From Candidatus Bathyarchaeota archaeon (GTDB lineage: Archaea > Thermoproteota > Bathyarchaeia > TCS64), in contig JAOZIG010000417.1 of the NCBI GenBank assembly GCA_026014515.1, positions 4,525-19,195 on the forward strand: 14,671 nt of DNA, given 5' to 3'. The notes below the pieces were generated by a model. That model saw only the letters and a list, made by a program, of their open reading frames with translations, searched no databases and was not told where the DNA came from. Position numbers and translations under genes: made by a program. Below, one piece after another: positions 1-6,289 of this stretch. The number at the start of each line of letters is the position of its first letter. The stretch's first letter is position 1.

Positions 1-218
1 CGTTCTCCAACCCATAAAGCTACATGGTTTCCTGGTTTTGTAGTTTTATTTCCCGCTAGATCTAATTGAGAAGCTAAGGTTCCATACATCACTTTTTTTT
101 CTGAAGTAATATAGGGAATATGGCTAATTACGAGGTGACCATTTTTAATAGCAACCTCATAGCCCTCATCCTGAAGCTTCTTTAGATCTTCACTACGACT
201 TATCAGTTCGAGTGACAT
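1..218 (-). CDS. ThiF/E1-like adenylyltransferase, N-terminal DUF6791-like part (partial)
   Basis: This gene runs off the left edge; 72 codons are visible, from an ATG at 218-216. The start overlaps the end of the upstream ubiquitin-like gene by 26 nt in another frame, a sign of translational coupling. The visible protein starts MSLELISRSEDLKK and includes DEGYEVAIKNGHL, HIPYI, YGTLAS and KPGNHVALWVGE. From memory this pattern (x-DEGYEVE-x-G-L, a V/I-PYVN-like stretch, RGTLVS-L, then a P-x-x-HVxxFxGE block) is that of the N-terminal DUF6791-type region placed before a ThiF/E1 adenylation domain in bacterial proteins paired with multiubiquitin-domain proteins. If so, the missing downstream part should activate the C-terminus of the UBL with ATP. 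The ThiF domain itself is not in the window, so the assignment rests on N-terminal similarity and neighbourhood. Confidence 0.7.
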   Translation of the reverse strand, partial: MSLELISRSEDLKKLQDEGYEVAIKNGHLVISHIPYITSEKKVMYGTLASQLDLAGNKTTKPGNHVALWVGE

Positions 219-447
219 CGAAGACCATGCCGCTCTTAACATTTACTTCTTGGCCCTCTACTAGCGTACCTTCGCGGTTTTCTTTTGGGCCACGACTGTA
301 TTGAACTGTAAACATTTCTGTATTTTTATGTGGAGGAGGAAAAGCCAGTTCAACAACCTGGGAATAATTGATTTTGGCTTCGTACCATTCTTTTTTTTGT
401 GCATTCACAAATAATTGATATTTCTTTTTTTCACTCATAGAGACCAT
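193..447 (-). CDS. Multiubiquitin-type ubiquitin-like (beta-grasp) protein, single domain
   Basis: An 84-residue protein resembling one repeat of the multiubiquitin family (PF14452 type). It has an N-terminal strand (KKYQLFVNAQKKEW), then YSQVVELAFPPP, the strand YTVQYSRGPKENREGTL-like block (here FTVQYSRGP), VEGQEVNVKSGM and the ending FDVTRTDKS. The ending matches what I recall of the family C-terminus and, unlike ubiquitin, has no GlyGly. Family members are small modifiers or modifier tandems encoded beside E1/E2-like and JAB-like proteins in bacteria; here only one domain is present. The next gene overlaps by 26 nt and looks like the cognate E1. The start may be ATG at 447 (MVSMSE...) or three codons later at ATG 438 (MSEKKK...); the second better fits family N-termini. 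Its function in this archaeon is inferred, not shown. Confidence 0.82.
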   Translation of the reverse strand: MVSMSEKKKYQLFVNAQKKEWYEAKINYSQVVELAFPPPHKNTEMFTVQYSRGPKENREGTLVEGQEVNVKSGMVFDVTRTDKS

Positions 448-490
448 CTCATACTCACTGAGATATCTGGTCTTTATTTTAGTATGAGAT
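441..490. promoter_or_regulatory. Inverted repeats over the UBL start region
   Basis: A perfect 10-bp inverted repeat (ATCTCATACT at 446-455 and AGTATGAGAT at 481-490, 25 bp between arms) flanks the UBL start. Nested in it is a second pair, AGACCA at 441-446 and TGGTCT at 468-473, with TCTCA/TGAGA (447-451, 459-463) inside. The arms overlap the ATG at 447, so the element could be a repressor operator or an mRNA hairpin that hides the start. Which one cannot be told from sequence. Confidence 0.5.
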
Positions 491-621
491 AAGTTTTATG
501 TTTATCCCATAATACATAATAGAAGAAATAAACTTCATGTGATAAAAAGGATCAATAGCCCTAGTGGAGGGCAGATTAGAATTCACTCCTTTAGCATCTT
601 TTATAGATTTTTACCCCAAAT

Positions 622-632
622 TTCTATAGTTA
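622..632 (+). promoter_or_regulatory. TATA-like box before the M23 peptidase gene
   Basis: TTCTATAGTTA lies about 24 nt before the ATG at 651, the spacing expected for a leaderless archaeal transcript. A second TATA-like stretch (TTTTATAGATT, 599-609) lies further upstream. No Shine-Dalgarno sequence precedes the start. The rest of 491-650 holds only a small GCCCT/AGGGC hairpin (558-572) and no gene. Confidence 0.35.
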
Positions 633-650
633 AGTAATACTTGATAACCT

Positions 651-1802
651 ATGGTCAAGTCCAGAGACTATAATGGTTCAGCTCCACTGTTAAACGGATA
701 TTTATCTGATCATGAGTCGCCTGAGAAGGTGGTTTCTATTGCTGTTGAGCCTTTTCCTGTGTATGTTGAGGATTGGAGGGACTCTAACAGGTTGAACTTT
801 GATTTCACGTTGACTGGGTTGACTGATAAGCGGCTTGTTATCAGGTTCATCAAGGCTGCTGTTTACGATGAACAGGATAAGCTGGTTACGTTTAGGCATC
901 TGAATCATAACGCGGTGGGGGTTTCTGGGATTCAGACTATAGGTAACACTGAGATTGATGGTAGAGAAACCATTGATCTGTTTAATCCGTTTCACAGTTT
1001 CCCCAAAAACGTACTCTTGTATAAGCTCAGGTACATGTTCACGTTCCGTGACCCGGAGACAGGAAAAGAATACTACTATGGGAACACCATCATACACCCA
1101 ACAGTTTACCATCAAAAAGTAGAGCTAACACTCCCCGTCAAAGGACTAATCACCATACTCGATGGACACGACTACTACTCCCATCACAGAAGATTCGCCA
1201 TGAACCTAGTACGAAACATCACCAACAACACCTTCTGGTCAAACTTCAGTAGATACTCAGTTGACCTAACCCTTCTAGGCGAGGATGGGAACACGCGAAA
1301 AATGACCCCAGAAGAGTATCCCAGCAACTATGATTTCCACTTCACAGACATCACCAAGTTCTACACCCATGAAGCCACCGTCTACGCCCCAGCAGATGGA
1401 GAGATAGTAGAGATTGTTGATGACTTGGATGATCTCTATGATACCCGGTTTGACTTCGACCAAGCCATAGCTGATAACAGGGTCAAGGACCTAGCCGGTA
1501 ACTATATCATCATAAAACATAACGAGTCGGAGTACAGCCACCTGTTCCACCTACTCAAAGACGGCATCGACGTCTCAGTAGGAGACCATGTATCAAAAGG
1601 AGAAAGAATCGCCAAGATCGGGTTCAGCGGAGCATCAACCACATACTCCCATCTACATTACCAACTTCTTGATGGAGTTGATTTCTTGAAAGCTAACCCG
1701 CTTCCATGCAGATTCTCCAATGTCTCTTTGCTGAATGGAAAACAAGCCATTCGATACGAGAAGGCATGTATTGATACTGGGGATATTCTTTTCCAAGAGT
1801 AG
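651..1802 (+). CDS. M23-family (LytM/Gly-Gly endopeptidase-like) metallopeptidase domain protein
   Basis: A 383-residue protein with a C-terminal M23 fold. Residues about 240-260 (ATVYAPADGEIVEIVDD) are the typical M23 beta strand, 284-300 hold NYIIIKH...YSHLFHL (H297 at the usual catalytic His position), 305-326 the VSVGDHVSKGERIAKIG block, and 333-337 the SHLHY motif (H334, H336). The first metal motif is HHRRFAMN (178-185): where related proteins carry H...FA-x-D, the Asp is Asn185, which may weaken or change metal binding. Residues 1-160 are an unrecognised, probably beta-rich domain. There is no signal peptide or membrane segment, so it appears cytoplasmic; the substrate is unknown, and archaea lack murein. 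Base use changes sharply near 1060, from G+T-rich to A+C-rich. It stands alone between the divergent UBL gene and the palindrome array. Confidence 0.75.
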   Translation: MVKSRDYNGSAPLLNGYLSDHESPEKVVSIAVEPFPVYVEDWRDSNRLNFDFTLTGLTDKRLVIRFIKAAVYDEQDKLVTFRHLNHNAVGVSGIQTIGNTEIDGRETIDLFNPFHSFPKNVLLYKLRYMFTFRDPETGKEYYYGNTIIHPTVYHQKVELTLPVKGLITILDGHDYYSHHRRFAMNLVRNITNNTFWSNFSRYSVDLTLLGEDGNTRKMTPEEYPSNYDFHFTDITKFYTHEATVYAPADGEIVEIVDDLDDLYDTRFDFDQAIADNRVKDLAGNYIIIKHNESEYSHLFHLLKDGIDVSVGDHVSKGERIAKIGFSGASTTYSHLHYQLLDGVDFLKANPLPCRFSNVSLLNGKQAIRYEKACIDTGDILFQE

Positions 1803-1823
1803 CTGGGGGGAATGACACGGGTT

Positions 1824-2194
1824 TATTGGTACCAATAGAATCAATTAGGAAACCATGGGGCTTCTGGGCTCGTTTTTATTGGTACCAATAGGCTGATTTT
1901 TGGCTGAAAAGGAAGGAGAAAGAAGGCTCACTTTGTATTGGTACCAATAGATTCGAGACCGAAAGAAAAGGAGAATTGATCCCCCTCCCCTCCGATTATT
2001 GGTACCAATACCTGAAACCTAGTCAAAAAACGGGAAAAAGAGAGATTCAGAACCCTTGGTTATTGGTACCAATAAAACCCAACCAGAGAGGAGAAAAAAC
2101 ATACCCCCAAAACGTATTGGTACCAATAGAAACACCAGTAGCCAAACTCAAATGAGAAGAGTATCAGCGCACCTATCACCTATTGGTACCAATA
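1824..2194. repeat. Array of seven identical 14-bp palindromes with unique spacers
   Basis: The perfect palindrome TATTGGTACCAATA occurs seven times without mismatch at 1824, 1877, 1936, 1997, 2061, 2115 and 2181 (14 bp each). Start-to-start distances are 53, 59, 61, 64, 54 and 66 bp (mean 59.5). The six spacers (39-52 bp) are unrelated, and bases next to the repeat are not conserved, so selection seems confined to the 14-bp core. I saw no complete copy elsewhere in the window. The array fills the 399-bp gap between the M23 gene and the small ORF at 2202; no other gene is visible in it. The repeat is much shorter than CRISPR repeats and has no array-like flanks. A binding array for a dimeric DNA-binding protein (centromere-like, origin-like, operator or chromatin element) is the simplest reading. 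Confidence 0.9.
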
Positions 2195-2201
2195 AACTGA
2201 T

Positions 2202-2438
2202 GTGACCCGCCGACACCGCATATTTGAAACCGAAATAACCCCCACAATACGAGCAATACACCAACGACTCACCAAACTAAACACATCAAAGGAAATCAAC
2301 CACGAAAAACAACAGTTATTCCGGCTTCTATGGAGACTACATCAACACCGCACAGGACCACCACACTACCCGGAGATAACACGAGACGAGATAGACAAGC
2401 TTCTAGACTCTACGCGACACATGCTTGAGTCTGATTAA
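2202..2438 (+). CDS. Unrecognised 78-residue helical basic protein next to the palindrome array
   Basis: I do not recognise this protein. It opens with GTG at 2202 because an in-frame TAA at 2193-2195, partly inside the last palindrome, excludes an earlier start. It is rich in Arg, His and Lys and predicted helical: residues 1-25 (MTRRHRIFETEITPTIRAIH), 30-50 (KEINHEKQQLFRLLWRLHQH) and 58-75 (EITRDEIDKLLDSTRHM), with a Pro-containing turn between the last two. There is no signal peptide, Cys motif or clear helix-turn-helix. It begins 8 bp after the array and ends 30 bp before the VOC gene on the same strand. A role linked to the array is possible but only positional. It could also be a chance ORF, although its length and helix pattern argue mildly against that. 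Confidence 0.45.
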   Translation: MTRRHRIFETEITPTIRAIHQRLTKLNTSKEINHEKQQLFRLLWRLHQHRTGPPHYPEITRDEIDKLLDSTRHMLESD

Positions 2439-2468
2439 CTTATTTACCCGATCCACAGTTCGGTACAC

Positions 2469-2891
2469 ATGAAATCCAACAGCCTTGTCCCCGAGTTATC
2501 CATCACCGACTACCAACAGACACTCCACTTCTACACAGAGATACTAGGATTCAAAATCGAGTACCAAAGAGAGGAAGAAGGATTCGCATACCTATCACTG
2601 GGAGAATCCCAGATAATGATAGACCAGATAGGCTTGACACGTACATGGATGACAGGAGAGTTCGAGTACCCCCTTGGACGAGGCATCAATCTACAGATTG
2701 AGGCACCGGATGTTGACGCACTGCTTGAAAGATTAAACCACCATAACATCAGTCTCTTCATGGAGCTTGAGGAAAAATGGTACCGAAAAGACGACCATGA
2801 GGTTGGGAACAAGCAGTTCCTTGTACAAGACCCAGATGGCTACCTACTACGGTTCTTTGAGGACCTTGGTTCAAGATCCCTAAAAAAATAG
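2469..2891 (+). CDS. VOC-family protein, bleomycin-resistance-like
   Basis: A 140-residue vicinal-oxygen-chelate fold protein. Paired beta-alpha-beta-beta-beta modules are visible: residues 6-50 (LVPELSITDYQQTLHFYTEI, then FAYLSLGESQIMID) and 73-133 (GINLQIEAPDVDALLERL, then EVGNKQFLVQDPDGYLLRFF). The set PELS...FY-LGF, GRGIN-x-QIE-PDVDAL, EEKWYR and QFLVQDPDGYLLRF matches the bleomycin-resistance/binding branch, which commonly binds ligands as a dimer and often lacks catalytic metal ligands. Drug binding is not shown; many relatives annotated this way have unknown substrates. ATG at 2469 is used; no Shine-Dalgarno is visible. It lies 30 bp after the small ORF and probably shares its transcript. 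Confidence 0.85.
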   Translation: MKSNSLVPELSITDYQQTLHFYTEILGFKIEYQREEEGFAYLSLGESQIMIDQIGLTRTWMTGEFEYPLGRGINLQIEAPDVDALLERLNHHNISLFMELEEKWYRKDDHEVGNKQFLVQDPDGYLLRFFEDLGSRSLKK

Positions 2892-2897
2892 AGCCGG

Positions 2898-2964
2898 TAT
2901 ATAATCAGGTTATTTCGTACTCGTAAATTACTTATCCTGTTTCTGTTATTGAGTTTCATAGGAG
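2898..2964 (+). promoter_or_regulatory. TATA box and Shine-Dalgarno of the M3 peptidase gene
   Basis: TATATAA at 2898-2904 is a strong archaeal TATA match just after the VOC stop. A transcript starting about 25 nt later would have a leader of about 45-50 nt. That leader carries AGGAG at 2960-2964, 10 nt before the ATG at 2975. This supports both the chosen start and a transcription unit separate from the upstream genes. Confidence 0.6.
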
Positions 2965-2974
2965 TCTAAATAAA

Positions 2975-4780
2975 ATGAGTAAATCGAGTTTACCCCTACG
3001 CAGCGAGGTGCCCATCGAGGAAACATGGGACCTTGAAAGCGTCTACCCAAGCCACATGGAATGGGAAAAAGCATACAGTGAACTCACAAACCTATTACCC
3101 GAACTACAAGCATACCAAGGCAAGATCAAACAAGGACCAACCCAACTACACCAATACCTTGAGCTAGCCCAAAAAGCAGGAGTAAAAGCAGGCAAGATAC
3201 GCAACTACGCCAGCAACTATTACAGCGTTGATACTACAAACCAGCGTAACGCGGCACGAGTAGGACAAGCGCGAACTATACTATCACAGCTTCAGGCAGC
3301 TATCGCCTTCTTTGAGCCCGAGTTAATGGAGATCGGATTAGATACGGTTCAGAAATGGGTGGATTCAACACCAAACATCGCCTACTTCAACCACGCACTG
3401 GACAAGCTACGCCGTAAACAGATGCATGTACGCAGCGCAGATGTCGAAGAAGTACTAGCCATGACATCTGATCCTCTTGGCGGTCCATCCACCATCTACA
3501 GCTCCTTGAATAACGCTGATCTATCATTCAAGCCAGCAGTATCATCAAAGGGAGAAGAGATCGAGGTAGGACAAGCCAGCATAGGCGGCTTAATCACCAA
3601 CCCAGACAGAGAGACAAGACGCACAGCCTTTGAGAACTACTCTGATGGTTACCTAGGAGTGAAGAACACCATGGCGGCTACCCTCATCGCCCAGCTGAAG
3701 GGGGATGTCTTCAACATGAGGACCAGAAACTACGAGTCCAGCCTCCACGCATCCATGGGACGCAACTATATCCCAGTCGAGGTATACCACAACCTACTAA
3801 AGGTCTTCCAGAAGAACCTACCAACATGGCACCGCTACTGGAGACTAAGAAAGGAAATCATGGACGTAGACACGTTCCACGTATACGACATCAAGGCACC
3901 ATTAACCACAACTAAACCACAGGTATCATTCAAACAAGCAGTAAACTGGATCAGTGAAGGCTTAGAGCCCCTCGGAGAAGAAATCGTACAGGTCATCCAA
4001 AGAGGCTGCCTAGAGCAGCGATGGGTGGACCGTGTAAGAAACAAGGGCAAACGCAATGGAGCCTTCACCAGCGGCACAGCCGAGACCTATCCATTCATCA
4101 TGATGTCATGGGCAGGCGACCTATTCAGCTTAAGCACATTGGCTCATGAGCTTGGTCACGCCCTCCACAGTTACTACTCGTGGAGAACCCAGCCATACAT
4201 CTATGGAAGATACAGCTTGTTCGAGGCAGAGGTTGCATCAAACTTCAACCAAGCAATGGTCAGGGACTACCTCTTCAGAACACAGAGAAGCCGAGAGTTC
4301 CAGATAGGTTTAATCGAGGAAGCCATGAGCAACTTCCACAGATACTTCTTTATCATGCCCACCCTAGCAAGGTTCGAGCTAGAAGCCCACACAAGGGCAG
4401 AGGAAGGTAAGCCCTTGAGTGCGGACAGCCTCATCGATTTGATGGCTGAGTTATTCAAGGAAGGCTATGGTGACGAGGTGGAGTTTGACCATGATCGTAT
4501 AGGCATCACTTGGGCGCAGTTCGGGCACATGTACATCGACTTCTACGTCTACCAGTACACTACAGGCATCAGCGGAGCCCATGCATTAGCCAAACCCATA
4601 CTCGCAGGAGACCATGACGCAGTTGAACGCTACCACAGCTTCTTGAAAGCCGGTGGATCACGGTACCCCACGGAGAACCTGAAGATGACAGGCGTAGACC
4701 TCACAAAACCTGAGCCAGTGGAAAGCGCCTTCCAGTACCTAGCTGGACTAGTTGACCGCTTAGAAGAATTGTTCAACTAA
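2975..4780 (+). CDS. pepF: M3-family oligoendopeptidase (PepF-like)
   Basis: A 601-residue zinc peptidase of the M3B/oligoendopeptidase F group, which cleaves cytosolic oligopeptides. The length is normal for the family. The HExxH motif is HELGH at 391-395 (within LAHELGHALHSYYS), with Glu392 as general base. The third zinc ligand is expected at Glu419 in FEAEVASNFNQ. The C-terminal MYIDFYVYQYTTGISGAHAL block and the N-terminal ETWDLESVYPS opening are also family hallmarks. There is no signal peptide, so it should be cytoplasmic and act in peptide turnover. It has its own TATA box and a good AGGAG ribosome-binding site. The coding strand is strongly A+C-rich in its first two thirds. It ends facing the zinc-ribbon gene on the other strand. 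Confidence 0.93.
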   Translation: MSKSSLPLRSEVPIEETWDLESVYPSHMEWEKAYSELTNLLPELQAYQGKIKQGPTQLHQYLELAQKAGVKAGKIRNYASNYYSVDTTNQRNAARVGQARTILSQLQAAIAFFEPELMEIGLDTVQKWVDSTPNIAYFNHALDKLRRKQMHVRSADVEEVLAMTSDPLGGPSTIYSSLNNADLSFKPAVSSKGEEIEVGQASIGGLITNPDRETRRTAFENYSDGYLGVKNTMAATLIAQLKGDVFNMRTRNYESSLHASMGRNYIPVEVYHNLLKVFQKNLPTWHRYWRLRKEIMDVDTFHVYDIKAPLTTTKPQVSFKQAVNWISEGLEPLGEEIVQVIQRGCLEQRWVDRVRNKGKRNGAFTSGTAETYPFIMMSWAGDLFSLSTLAHELGHALHSYYSWRTQPYIYGRYSLFEAEVASNFNQAMVRDYLFRTQRSREFQIGLIEEAMSNFHRYFFIMPTLARFELEAHTRAEEGKPLSADSLIDLMAELFKEGYGDEVEFDHDRIGITWAQFGHMYIDFYVYQYTTGISGAHALAKPILAGDHDAVERYHSFLKAGGSRYPTENLKMTGVDLTKPEPVESAFQYLAGLVDRLEELFN

Positions 4781-4828
4781 ACAACTCTATTTTCCCTATT
4801 TATCTCAGTTCTAAAAATTAAATCAAAT

Positions 4829-4856
4829 AAAAAACGAAACCATGACCCAATGGGTC
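4829..4856 (-). terminator. Probable terminator of the zinc-ribbon gene
   Basis: Reading the minus strand, the stop at 4877 is followed by the inverted repeat GACCCA/TGGGTC (4844-4856, one-base centre) and then a T-rich stretch including six T (4834-4829). Oligo-T alone can end archaeal transcription; the hairpin may help. The convergent M3 gene ends at 4780, so 4781-4876 is mainly a transcription-end region. Confidence 0.45.
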
Positions 4857-4876
4857 TGGTCAATCAGTCCAGAGGC

Positions 4877-5044
4877 TTAGTACCTTGCTGGCCTGTGCTT
4901 CTTGTAGCATTCTTGGCAGTATACTGGACGTCCTTCCGTTGGCTTGAACGGAACTTCTGTCTCTTTTCCGCACTCGGAACATGTAACCTTGTGCATCTCG
5001 CGTGGACCGCGGTCGTTGTACCTGCGCCTTTCTCTATAACCCAT
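4877..5044 (-). CDS. Small CxxC-x17-CxxC zinc-ribbon protein
   Basis: A 55-residue gene on the minus strand, from ATG at 5044-5042 to TAA at 4879-4877. A basic N-terminus (MGYRERRRYNDRGPREMHK) leads into CSEC (22-25), exactly 17 residues, then CQEC (43-46), ending YKKHRPARY. The spacing and the VPFKPTEGRPVYC core match the small 'CxxC-x17-CxxC' zinc-ribbon family, where four Cys bind one zinc. The basic ends suggest nucleic-acid or ribosome contact, but no function is established for this protein. A clear Shine-Dalgarno (GGAGTG, 5056-5051) lies 6 nt before the ATG. It is flanked by a T-rich end downstream and its own likely TATA box upstream, so it is probably monocistronic. A 93-residue reading frame on the opposite strand is its antisense shadow. 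Confidence 0.87.
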   Translation of the reverse strand: MGYRERRRYNDRGPREMHKVTCSECGKETEVPFKPTEGRPVYCQECYKKHRPARY

Positions 5045-5050
5045 AACTTT

Positions 5051-5146
5051 CACTCCTATTGTGTGACTATACCTAGAATATTTCTTAGGATACTCCTAGT
5101 ACGCACCTTGAGCGGCTATCCCGACACTTAAAGCATCCTATAAAAA
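5051..5146 (-). promoter_or_regulatory. Promoter and leader of the zinc-ribbon gene
   Basis: On the minus strand TTTTTATA (5146-5139) is a TATA-like element; a start about 25 nt on would give a leader near 70 nt ending in GGAGTG (5056-5051). No riboswitch-like structure is obvious. The rest of 5147-5261 is A/T-rich spacer. Confidence 0.4.
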
Positions 5147-5246
5147 AGCTGTAAAAAAGGCTGTTTTTAATATTTCTAGGAAATAAAAATTCACAACGCT
5201 ATTACTGGATATGATAAAAATCAGGTAATCTATTGATTTAAGGATG

Positions 5247-5252
5247 AAAAAA
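5247..5252 (-). terminator. Oligo-T terminator after the amidinotransferase-like gene
   Basis: Six T on the minus strand begin 10 nt after the TGA stop at 5264-5262, followed by further T-rich sequence. This is the usual form of an intrinsic archaeal terminator, without a required hairpin. Confidence 0.4.
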
Positions 5253-5261
5253 GGGATGTTA

Positions 5262-6275
5262 TCAGTTTATTTCGCGTCCCAAGATACCTGATAGACAACC
5301 TACCGCCCCCGCAGCCTTGATCAACTCATTGATAGCCACAGTTCTATACTCGATACCAATATCATCGTAAAACGCCTCTGTAACAGGGTTACCCCCGGGC
5401 ATCAGTATCCTTCGCGGAGCCAAAGTAACAAAGTTCAAAGGCATCCCCTTGACGGCCTCATCAAGATCAGGAATAAAGTACACAGAGAAACCCCGATCAC
5501 GTAGCTCAGCCACGGCATCATAGGGGACACGTCCCGGCCAGCATAACGCTAAATCCTTGTCAACGATCCTCAAGGTGCCCATCAGGTGCATGCTGCCATA
5601 GGGTAATCCTACGTGAATTACATCTACATCCATTTCTTCAAACAAGTCGGTTAGTTGCCACAATGCCTCATGGTTTGTCCGGTGCCCGGTAGCTACCATC
5701 ACTGTATCCTCGTCTATCCACGCCGCATCAGCGCCCTCAAAGACACCGGTTCCTCTAATGCTTTCTAGGATGGGTATGCCTAGTTCTGCTAATCGTCTTG
5801 CTACCCAGCGTTCCTCGCCTGCTCTCACTGTGGAGGCGGGTCTTGCTAGTATTGCTCCTTCTGGGGTCATGAACATGAGGTCTGCTACGAACATCTGGTT
5901 CGGGGTTGGGGTGCCCGGTGGATCAACATAGTGTACCTCCACACCTTCTGCCTTGTATGCTTCGGCTAGTGTGTCGTGTTGTCGTGATGCTTGTTCGGTG
6001 TCTGGTATTGCCAGCATCTGGACTGAGTCTGGGTCAACGAGTTCACCCATCTCTTTTCCCGGTCTATGAAGTAGGACTGATTTGAGTGGTTTGTACTGTG
6101 TGTTTATCCCGCAGTCCGCCCAGAGGTCGCCTATCTCTTCCCGGGTGGTTCTTGTTCGTGGGGACCAGCCTTTTCCGCCATATGCTGAGTGTTTTGAGAG
6201 GTCTTTCATGGATAAGGATGGTATCACGGGTTTATTGACCCTTGCCTTGGGAAACCATATAGGCTGGGCCTGCAT
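5262..6275 (-). CDS. Amidinotransferase/dimethylarginine dimethylaminohydrolase-like guanidine-modifying enzyme
   Basis: A 337-residue protein of the pentein (GME) superfamily, which hydrolyses or transfers guanidino groups such as those of arginine or methylarginine. Visible landmarks are LKSVLLHRPG (64-73), NQMFVAD (126-132, the usual N-x-x-F-x-x-D), GVFEGADAAW (177-186), the catalytic His region SMHLMG (H230) and a C-terminal Cys in GAVGCLSG (C327). The Asp/Glu, His and Cys set is therefore intact and an active enzyme is likely, but the sequence does not separate dimethylargininase, arginine deiminase-like and amidinotransferase activities. ATG at 6275 gives a tail of 22 residues before Met23 (6209), itself a credible start (see the divergent promoter). 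A TauE/SafE transporter lies divergently alongside. Base use switches near 5720. Confidence 0.82.
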   Translation of the reverse strand: MQAQPIWFPKARVNKPVIPSLSMKDLSKHSAYGGKGWSPRTRTTREEIGDLWADCGINTQYKPLKSVLLHRPGKEMGELVDPDSVQMLAIPDTEQASRQHDTLAEAYKAEGVEVHYVDPPGTPTPNQMFVADLMFMTPEGAILARPASTVRAGEERWVARRLAELGIPILESIRGTGVFEGADAAWIDEDTVMVATGHRTNHEALWQLTDLFEEMDVDVIHVGLPYGSMHLMGTLRIVDKDLALCWPGRVPYDAVAELRDRGFSVYFIPDLDEAVKGMPLNFVTLAPRRILMPGGNPVTEAFYDDIGIEYRTVAINELIKAAGAVGCLSGILGREIN

Positions 6276-6289
6276 TCTTGTGGTCTATG
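6207..6289. promoter_or_regulatory. Compact divergent promoter between amidinotransferase-like and TauE/SafE genes
   Basis: The farthest-upstream ATG of the minus gene (6275) and the ATG of the plus gene (6287) are only 11 bp apart. Plus strand: CATATAGG (6256-6263) sits about 28 nt before 6287, fitting a leaderless start. Minus strand: a CAATAAAC-like element (about 6236-6229) sits about 24 nt before the internal ATG at 6209. Using Met23 for the minus gene would leave 77 bp between starts, room for both boxes. Confidence 0.4.

Noticed and set aside
558..595. tRNA or tRNA half after the UBL promoter
   Set aside because: A 5-bp hairpin (GCCCT/AGGGC) is followed by a GAATTC-containing stretch, but there is no GTTCGAA-type T-loop, acceptor pairing or CCA.
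702..1115. 137-residue minus-strand coding region
   Set aside because: It lies wholly within the M23 gene in antisense and shows no recognisable motif.
1824..2194. CRISPR array
   Set aside because: The repeat is only 14 bp and perfectly palindromic, flanking bases are not conserved, spacer length varies from 39 to 52 bp, and no cas genes are visible.
4850..5131. 93-residue plus-strand coding region
   Set aside because: It is antisense to the zinc-ribbon gene, whose exact Cys spacing, ribosome-binding site and terminator identify the true strand.
6278..6286. TTG start for the TauE/SafE gene at 6278
   Set aside because: The ATG at 6287 keeps the family N-terminus, has a TATA-like box at leaderless distance, and needs no rare start codon.
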